Assembly (NCBI GenBank): GCA_001602455.1
Contig: CP012157.1
Coordinates: 1,111,733 to 1,175,732 of the forward strand
Direction: 5' to 3'
Source: Betaproteobacteria bacterium UKL13-2
Lineage (GTDB): Bacteria; Pseudomonadota; Gammaproteobacteria; Burkholderiales; Usitatibacteraceae
Length of the DNA: 64,000 nucleotides
Shown one piece after another: positions 58,679 to 64,000 of this stretch. The first letter of the stretch is position 1, and each line of letters opens with the position of its first letter. Below the pieces are notes generated by a model. The model had not been told where the DNA came from. It made no database searches and saw only the letters and a program-made list of their open reading frames with translations. Both the position numbers and the translations under genes were made by a program.

Positions 58679-58981
58679 TCAGTACTTGTCTTTTCGGATC
58701 ACCCCGACATCAGAGACGTATAACGAGAGCGAAAAGTTTTTTGCGTAGTGTGCGATTACGTGCTCGACAATTTTTTCTGCGACCGCATGTTCGCAAATCA
58801 CTTCCATCCGAATTGAGCGACTGCCTTCCCATTCTGCGTCGCGGGTGCCGTGCTCACCGCCACCGCGTACATCCGCGATGGTGTAGCCGTGCGCACCAAA
58901 GCCTTTGATGTCGCGCACTAAGAATTTTTCTAGCGCAGCCTCGCCGATAATTACAAGGAGTTGTTTAGGGTAGGTGTTCAT
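58679..58981 (-). CDS. sbtB: PII-like regulatory protein of the SbtB type
   Basis: A 100-residue PII-fold protein. KQLLVIIGEAALEKFLVRDIKGFGAHGYTIADVRGGGEHGTRDAEW reads as the beta-alpha-beta start and T-loop region (GAHGYT and GGGEHG). RSIRMEVICEHAVAEKIVEHVIAHYAKNFSLSLYVSDVGVI completes the second half. SbtB partners bind cyclic adenine nucleotides and gate the bicarbonate carrier SbtA. The start codon overlaps the sbtA stop by 4 bp (ATGA). The redox R-loop tail of cyanobacterial SbtB is absent. Confidence 0.85.
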   Translation of the reverse strand: MNTYPKQLLVIIGEAALEKFLVRDIKGFGAHGYTIADVRGGGEHGTRDAEWEGSRSIRMEVICEHAVAEKIVEHVIAHYAKNFSLSLYVSDVGVIRKDKY

Positions 58982-59910
58982 TTATGGAGCATTTTGGCGA
59001 TCTCGAAATACAGCGGAATGCCGAGGGTGAGGTTAAAGGGAAAGGTAATACCCAGCGCCGCACCAATTGACAGGCTCGGATTGGCTTCGGGAATGGCAAT
59101 ACGAATCGCGGCTGGGGCGGCAATATACGAAGCGCTCGCGGCAAGCACGGCGAGCAATGTGGTACCGCCCAACGATAATCCAATGAGCGTACCGAGTCCT
59201 GCACCAATAAATGAAAATACAATCGGGATAAGAAGGCCAAAGCCAATGAGGAACGGGCCGGAGCGCTTCAAATCGCCGAGACGACTCGCCGCAACGAGCC
59301 CCATTTCCAACAAAAACAGGGCGAGCACACCTTTAAAGAGGTCGAAGAACAGGCCGCGCATGGGGTCAATACCCTGCGGTCCGGCGAGCCAACCAATCGC
59401 AAGCCCACCAACCAGTAATACCACCGACTTGCCAAACATGATCTCGTGCGCAAGTTCACCCCAGCGGACGCTCTTCAGTGTGTGCAGTCGCGCAAGAAGG
59501 ATACCCACGACAATGCCTGGGACTTCGAGCAAGGCCACAAACAAGGGCATGTATTCTTCATACGGTATGCCGCGCTTAGTCACAAACGCGAGGCCAACGG
59601 CGAACGTGACGACCGACACCGAGCCGTAGTGAGCGGCAATGGCTGCCGCATCAAAATTACTGAGGCGCCCCCAAAATTTGAGGACGGGGTAGGCGAGTAA
59701 CGGCAGAAGCAAGCCCATCGCGACGATGGCAATGGCTTGTGGCGCAACCGTGGCCAGCGGGTGTTTTGCTAATTCCACACCACCCTTAAGCCCGATGGCG
59801 AGCAGCAAATATATCGACAGCGTCTCGTAGAGCCCTTCTGGCAGGCGAAGGTCACTTTTAGCCAGACGCGCAACCACGCCCAGAATGAAGAAGAGGACAA
59901 CCGGATCCAT
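58978..59910 (-). CDS. sbtA: Sodium-dependent bicarbonate transporter SbtA family
   Basis: A 310-residue inner-membrane carrier with about ten helices in two inverted halves. DLRLPEGLYETLSIYLLLAIGLKGGVELA and AHYGSVSVVTFAVGLAFVTKRGI are the first-half signatures (the serine-rich substrate loop in HYGSVS). ALLEVPGIVVGILLAR separates the halves, and TTLLAVLAASASYIAAPAAIRIAIPEANPSLSI is the second-half counterpart. High-affinity HCO3- uptake is the known role of the family. It forms an operon with sbtB. No carboxysome or RuBisCO genes are in the window. Confidence 0.92.
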   Translation of the reverse strand: MDPVVLFFILGVVARLAKSDLRLPEGLYETLSIYLLLAIGLKGGVELAKHPLATVAPQAIAIVAMGLLLPLLAYPVLKFWGRLSNFDAAAIAAHYGSVSVVTFAVGLAFVTKRGIPYEEYMPLFVALLEVPGIVVGILLARLHTLKSVRWGELAHEIMFGKSVVLLVGGLAIGWLAGPQGIDPMRGLFFDLFKGVLALFLLEMGLVAASRLGDLKRSGPFLIGFGLLIPIVFSFIGAGLGTLIGLSLGGTTLLAVLAASASYIAAPAAIRIAIPEANPSLSIGAALGITFPFNLTLGIPLYFEIAKMLHK

Positions 59911-59917
59911 CGAAATG

Positions 59918-60772
59918 CTACGGCCGCATCGCGTGGATGAGGTCGAGATAGTCCTCGCGCTCGGCGGTGATGTAGCCGCGTCGCAGCAGGCAGTCGATGA
60001 TCACCAAGGCCGAATCGATGGTGAAATGTTGTGGTGTTTTAAGACGTTTGAGCAGGTCGGCAATCGGTACACACTCGAAGCTCTCGACTTCGCCGTCTTG
60101 CGGGGTCGGTACAAAGCTCTCGGGCAAGACCAGGTCGTGAACAAACATAATCTCGTTGTGTAGCCCTTCCTCGACTTTGTGTTTGCATCGAACAGCGCCG
60201 GCCGCATGCGCCTGCGTTGCCAAGTCGTTCGGAATCCCTGCCTCTTCAAAGCTCTCTTTGATCAAGGCGGACATTGGCGTATACCCGCGCGCAATTCGTC
60301 CAGCAGCAATATTGTCGAGTTTGCCTGGGTCTTCGTATTTGCGAGCGGAGCGCGTGGCGAGCCACATGTAGGGTTGACCGTTTCGCGTCGTGAGTCCGTT
60401 GAGGTGGGAGGCGTACATCTTCAATCCGAAATAGTGTGAGGCGGCACGCTCAATGTAGAACAAAGGTGGTGAGTGGAAGGTTTCACCCACATCGACCATT
60501 TCGTCACGCCAACCACGAATGACATCTTGCGTGGCGAGCGATTCGACTACTTGAGCGAGGGCCGCACTTCTGAGTTCCGCATTGGCAAATTCACCAATCA
60601 TCCCGACACCGCGTGGGCGTAATACAAACAGCTCAGGCCAAGCTTCCAGCCGTTCGGCGAACGTTTTTTTCATCCAGCCTGCCAGCACGCCGTCGACATT
60701 TAACGGCAGCAAGCTATCTGATGGATCAAAGGTGCAAGCGGCTTGCACAAAGGCGTTGAGCGGGGTAATCAT
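59918..60772 (-). CDS. DUF4743 plus Nudix hydrolase
   Basis: 284 residues. The DUF4743 domain occupies about residues 1-120 (VDGVLAGWMKKTFAERLEAWPELF...). The Nudix domain begins near MYASHLNGLTTRNGQPYMWLATRSARK and its box is the variant RIARGYTPMSALIKESFEEAGI, with the KExxEEAG core intact. Eukaryotic proteins of the same architecture (yeast YJR142W, plant NUDX20/24) hydrolyse damaged thiamin diphosphates, so a pre-emptive repair role is plausible; this is inference from architecture. Its stop lies 7 bp before sbtA's start, so it may head the sbtA-sbtB-transporter operon. Confidence 0.85.
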   Translation of the reverse strand: MITPLNAFVQAACTFDPSDSLLPLNVDGVLAGWMKKTFAERLEAWPELFVLRPRGVGMIGEFANAELRSAALAQVVESLATQDVIRGWRDEMVDVGETFHSPPLFYIERAASHYFGLKMYASHLNGLTTRNGQPYMWLATRSARKYEDPGKLDNIAAGRIARGYTPMSALIKESFEEAGIPNDLATQAHAAGAVRCKHKVEEGLHNEIMFVHDLVLPESFVPTPQDGEVESFECVPIADLLKRLKTPQHFTIDSALVIIDCLLRRGYITAEREDYLDLIHAMRP

Positions 60773-60942
60773 GCGCTTGAGTGATATTGTCGATGTTTTT
60801 TATTAGCGGCTATTTTTGACAATAGTAGCGCATTCTCATAGACTGCGCCGTTGCAGATTTTGTCGTCACCAATGAGATTAGTCTGCCCGTTCTTGATAAG
60901 CTGTTGCCAGCGAGTTGATCGACTGGTCTATTGGAGGCTGGT

Positions 60943-62241
60943 GTGAAAGTCATCGTGTTGGGTGCTGGGGTTATCGGGGTATCGTCGGCTTGGTATTTGT
61001 CGAAACTCGGACACGACGTGGTTGTCGTGGATCGTCAACCTGCTGCAGGACTCGAAACGAGCTTTGCCAACGGGGCGCAAGTCTCTGTTTCACAGTCTGA
61101 GCCATGGGCTACACCCTCGGCGCCCATGAAAGTCATTAAGTGGCTGTTCAAAGAAGATGCGCCGCTGCTTTTTCGACCGCAGCTCGATTGGCAGCAAATG
61201 TCATGGGGTCTCGAATTTTTGGTCGAGTGTTTGCCATCGCGCTATCGGTTCAACATTCAACAGATGGTTAACCTCGGCCTTTATAGCCGTTCCTCGCTAC
61301 AGGCATTACGGGCTGAAACGGGAATCGAATACGACCATTTGACGCGCGGCATCATGCAGTTCTACACCGAAGAAGCCGACTATGCTGGCGCGGCTCAAGC
61401 GTGTGCGCTGTTGTCCAAATACGGCATCGAGCGGCACGTTGTGACGCGTGAAGAGGCGGTCAAGATTGAGCCTGCGCTCGCGAGCTTGGGGTCGAAATTG
61501 CGGGGCGCAAGTTATGCCGAGACCGATGAGTCGGGCGACGCACACAAGTTCACACAGGCGTTGGCGGCGCTGGCGGCTGCGCGTGGCGTGAAGTTTATGT
61601 ATGACACGGCTATTGAGGCGCTTCGTGTCGAGAAGTCATCGAATGGTGGCCGAATATCGAGTGTGGTGGTCAAACAAAAAGACGCCGTCAGCTACGAGGC
61701 GATGTCCGCTGATGCGTATGTGGTCTGTTTGGGCTCCTACAGTACGCCAATGCTCAAGACGATTGGTATTTCGATTCCGGTGTACCCGGCGAAGGGCTAT
61801 TCGGCAACGCTTGTCACTGAGGGCTTTACCGGCGCACCGCAGGTGAGTTTGACCGACGAGGCGATGAAAATTGTGTTCTCGCGTGTTGGTGATCGCATGC
61901 GCATCGCAGGCACGGCTGAGCTGACGGGCTACAACACTGATCTCAATATGGTTCGATGCGAGGCGCTGATCAAACGCGCCCGCGAATTGTTTCCCAGTGC
62001 TGCTGACTATGATCGGCCTCAGTACTGGACAGGCTTGCGACCCTCCACGCCATCGAATCGGCCAGTGATTGGACGCGCACACTACAGCAACCTTTTCTTG
62101 AATACTGGCCACGGTACCCTGGGGTGGACCGAGGGGCCCGGATCAGGCAGGGCGCTCGCCGATATCGTATCGGGCAAGATTCCCGACGTGGATTACCGAT
62201 TCTTGAATGTTGATGGTCGGGCACCGGTTCGGTCAAGCTAA
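60943..62241 (+). CDS. dadA: D-amino acid dehydrogenase small subunit-like (DadA)
   Basis: A 432-residue FAD-dependent oxidoreductase. The GTG at 60943 follows TTGGAGG and starts VKVIVLGAGVIGVSSAWYLSKLGHDVVVVDRQ, the FAD fold. FANGAQVSVSQSEPWATPSAPMKVIKWLFKEDAPL is DadA-specific. The C-terminal YWTGLRPSTPSNRPVIGRAHYSNLFLNTGHGTLGWTEGPGSGRALADI is the family signature. It oxidises D-amino acids (mainly D-alanine) to keto acids, passing electrons to the quinone pool. The alanine racemase DadX is not adjacent; threonine ammonia-lyase follows by 30 bp. Confidence 0.94.
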   Translation: MKVIVLGAGVIGVSSAWYLSKLGHDVVVVDRQPAAGLETSFANGAQVSVSQSEPWATPSAPMKVIKWLFKEDAPLLFRPQLDWQQMSWGLEFLVECLPSRYRFNIQQMVNLGLYSRSSLQALRAETGIEYDHLTRGIMQFYTEEADYAGAAQACALLSKYGIERHVVTREEAVKIEPALASLGSKLRGASYAETDESGDAHKFTQALAALAAARGVKFMYDTAIEALRVEKSSNGGRISSVVVKQKDAVSYEAMSADAYVVCLGSYSTPMLKTIGISIPVYPAKGYSATLVTEGFTGAPQVSLTDEAMKIVFSRVGDRMRIAGTAELTGYNTDLNMVRCEALIKRARELFPSAADYDRPQYWTGLRPSTPSNRPVIGRAHYSNLFLNTGHGTLGWTEGPGSGRALADIVSGKIPDVDYRFLNVDGRAPVRSS

Positions 62242-62270
62242 CGGCATCGAATGCAAAACGAAAGCTAACC

Positions 62271-63482
62271 ATGGTCGGTCTCGACGAAATTAAGCAAGCG
62301 GTCACAGTGCTTGACGGGTATGTGGTTAATACGCCTTGCCTCCATTCGCGCACGTTGTCGGAGATCACCGGGGCTGAGGTGTATCTGAAGTTCGAAAACC
62401 ATCAGTTCACCGCGAGCTTCAAAGAGCGCGGCGCACTGAATAAATTGGCGTCATTAACGGTTGAGCAAAAGCAGCGCGGTGTCATCGCCGCGAGCGCGGG
62501 TAATCATGCCCAGGGTGTGGCGCATCATGCGGCACGATTGGGTATTCCCAATGTGATTGTGATGCCGCGTTATACGCCGAATGTCAAAGTCGAGATGACA
62601 CGCCGCCATGGGGCAGAAGTGGTTCTACATGGCGATGGATTTGACGAAGCAAAAGCGCACGCCTATCAACTGGCCGACGAGCGAGGTTTGGTATTTGTTC
62701 ATCCCTACGATGACGATAAGGTCATCGCCGGGCAAGGTACGATTGCGCTTGAGATGTTGAGCGCGCACCCATCGTTGGACACACTCGCAATTGCCATTGG
62801 TGGTGGCGGATTGATCTCCGGGATTGCCACTGCGGCTAAAGCCATCAAGCCGGACATCGACGTGGTGGGTGTCGAGACCACGCGCTACCCGTCAATGTAT
62901 GCCGCGATTCACCACTGCACGGCGAACTACGGGCCATCCACGATTGCCGACGGTATTGCCGTCAAGGAACCGGGCAAGCTGACATTGGAAATCGTCAAGA
63001 AACTCGTGACAGACATTTTGCTGGTTGACGAAGGCGATATCGAAGAAGCCATCGTGATGCTGCTCGAAATTGAAAAGACGGTGGTGGAGGGGGCTGGTGC
63101 CGTTTCACTGGCCGCGTTGATGCGCCATCGTGATCGATTTGCCGGTCGTAAAGTGGGCTTGGTGTTGTGTGGTGGCAATATCGATCCGCTCATGCTGGCA
63201 GAAATCATTCAGCGTGGCATGGTGCGCTCTGGCCGCCTGGCGCGGATCAAAGTTGAGTTGCGTGATTTACCGGGTGCCTTGGCAAAGATTACCAGCGTGA
63301 TCGCTGAATCCAATGCCAATATCGAAGAGGTGCATCACCAGCGCGCTTTTACGAACTTACCGGTACAAAGCGCGGAGGTGGAGTTTGTCTTGAAGACGCG
63401 CAATGCGGCGCACATCGATGAGATCGTCGGGCGCTTAGCCGCAATCGGCTTTCGCGCCCGCGCCGTGCATCACGACGCTTGA
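62271..63482 (+). CDS. Threonine ammonia-lyase with ACT domain
   Basis: A 403-residue PLP enzyme converting threonine to 2-oxobutyrate and ammonia. The PLP lysine is in FTASFKERGALNKL, the phosphate loop is IAIGGGGLISGIATAAK, and VIAASAGNHAQGVAHHAARLG is the substrate motif. A single C-terminal ACT domain (RIKVELRDLPGALAKITSVIAESNANIEEVHHQR) is the short catabolic-type regulatory arm, not the double one of biosynthetic E. coli IlvA. Position after dadA suggests a small amino-acid catabolic operon. Its end overlaps the convergent TerC-type gene by 13 bp. Confidence 0.94.
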   Translation: MVGLDEIKQAVTVLDGYVVNTPCLHSRTLSEITGAEVYLKFENHQFTASFKERGALNKLASLTVEQKQRGVIAASAGNHAQGVAHHAARLGIPNVIVMPRYTPNVKVEMTRRHGAEVVLHGDGFDEAKAHAYQLADERGLVFVHPYDDDKVIAGQGTIALEMLSAHPSLDTLAIAIGGGGLISGIATAAKAIKPDIDVVGVETTRYPSMYAAIHHCTANYGPSTIADGIAVKEPGKLTLEIVKKLVTDILLVDEGDIEEAIVMLLEIEKTVVEGAGAVSLAALMRHRDRFAGRKVGLVLCGGNIDPLMLAEIIQRGMVRSGRLARIKVELRDLPGALAKITSVIAESNANIEEVHHQRAFTNLPVQSAEVEFVLKTRNAAHIDEIVGRLAAIGFRARAVHHDA

Positions 63483-64000
63483 TCAGCCGGTTCTACGACT
63501 GCAGCCGACGGGGCGGGTGGTGGTGTAAGGGCCTTTGTCAGCATGATGACAAACGGGATCCAGCCTACCCACATCACCAGATCGATTAGCTCCATCGCAA
63601 TTGGCACTTCACCTGTCGGGAAGTAACGCGCCGCCGTGTATTCCTCCAAGTAATCAAACACCGTCAGCCAGACGATCGTGAATGCAAAACACAGGGGCGT
63701 CGCGGATAACCTGCCTTGCAGTCGCTTCAGCAGCGGAATACACATGACAATGCCGATACAGAAGATATACAGCCCAATCCGCCAAGCGTGATGATCGATG
63801 AAAAATTGTTTGATAAGCGGCTCGGATATGATCATCTTGGCGGCAGTCCATCCCAAGATACCCGCACCCGCAACGATGATTTGCGGAAAGCGTTCAACCC
63901 ATTTAAGAATGAGCGTGGAGCCCCACATCACGATCGGGATGCTGACGAGCAGACCGATCACGACCAGCAAGAAACTGCCGTGTGCCGCGCCCGCAACCGC
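63470..64000 (-). CDS. TerC/YjbE family membrane protein, 5' end cut by right edge
   Basis: The C-terminal 176 or so residues of a multi-helix inner-membrane protein; the frame stays open through position 64000. AGAAHGSFLLVVIGLLVSIPIVMWGSTLILKWVERFP and AGAGILGWTAAKMIISEPLI are the TerC/YjbE signatures (conserved SIP-x-x-xWGS and GW/TAAKM). The last 80 residues add three further hydrophobic segments and a Pro-rich tail. TerC relatives are linked to manganese or metal export and tellurite resistance; the substrate here is not determined. It converges on and overlaps the threonine ammonia-lyase gene by 13 bp. Confidence 0.88.
   Translation of the reverse strand, partial: AVAGAAHGSFLLVVIGLLVSIPIVMWGSTLILKWVERFPQIIVAGAGILGWTAAKMIISEPLIKQFFIDHHAWRIGLYIFCIGIVMCIPLLKRLQGRLSATPLCFAFTIVWLTVFDYLEEYTAARYFPTGEVPIAMELIDLVMWVGWIPFVIMLTKALTPPPAPSAAVVEPADQAS

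Overview
The window looks like a chromosomal segment of a Gram-negative betaproteobacterium (Burkholderiales-like; my inference from gene content and order). Supporting signs are a complete tol-pal-cpoB-queE-queC block behind ruvCAB, clpS-clpA, slmA, a divergent ppsR/ppsA pair, flavocytochrome c sulfide dehydrogenase and a GDSL autotransporter. No tRNA, rRNA, CRISPR array, phage or intact transposase gene was seen. Both edges cut a gene: malonyl-CoA decarboxylase on the left and a TerC/YjbE-type membrane protein on the right.

Layout. 0-7.2 kb (mostly minus strand): malonyl-CoA decarboxylase, a DUF1838 exported protein, a small unknown, a GST-like protein, a phosphodiester glycosidase lipoprotein and a long DUF349 protein. 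7.5-17 kb: a TonB-like proline-rich membrane protein, mnmA, a small Lys/Ala-rich exported protein, rluE, a cold-shock protein, clpS-clpA and fccAB (sulfide oxidation). 17-20.2 kb (minus): a RimJ-like acetyltransferase, a SnoaL-like protein, slmA and a HerA-like ATPase. 20.5-33.5 kb (plus): yebC, ybjQ, an acetyltransferase, ruvC, ruvA, a DUF4442 protein, ruvB, ybgC-tolQRAB-pal-cpoB, queE-queC and a YeeE/YedE sulfur transporter. 33.6-36 kb (minus): cheW and a chemoreceptor. 36.6-46.3 kb: a basic amino-acid ABC transporter interleaved with an M14-type deacylase, followed by astC-astA-astD-astB. Together these make an arginine uptake and succinyltransferase catabolism locus. 46.5-51.6 kb: a Crp/Fnr regulator, two small envelope proteins, the autotransporter esterase and ppsR. 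51.7-64 kb: ppsA, an ElaA-like acetyltransferase, 3-hydroxybutyrate dehydrogenase, a 32-codon remnant resembling pyrrolidone-carboxylate peptidase, acetoacetyl-CoA synthetase, an EamA transporter, the SbtB-SbtA bicarbonate pair, a DUF4743 Nudix protein, a dadA-like gene, threonine ammonia-lyase and the TerC-type gene.

The most unusual content is between the genes. At least a dozen intergenic sites carry one inverted-repeat family (family A, end consensus GCCTGAACATTTCATG, about 80-290 bp) whose outer edge is nearly always TA within CTAG, TTAG, CTAA or TTAA. A second palindromic family (B, ends GGGAACTTCT, about 120-146 bp) occurs four times, and a third short family (C) twice. They look like non-autonomous miniature transposable elements, comparable in style to the Correia elements of Neisseria. 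Family A ends supply stop codons to several genes and the apparent start codon of queE. A second theme is repeated 15-bp tandem duplication at five loci, both coding and non-coding.

Metabolically the segment combines arginine catabolism, ketone-body use (hydroxybutyrate to acetoacetyl-CoA), malonyl-CoA turnover, gluconeogenic PEP synthesis, sulfide oxidation and bicarbonate import. This suggests a versatile heterotroph or mixotroph; no carbon-fixation enzyme is present in the window itself.
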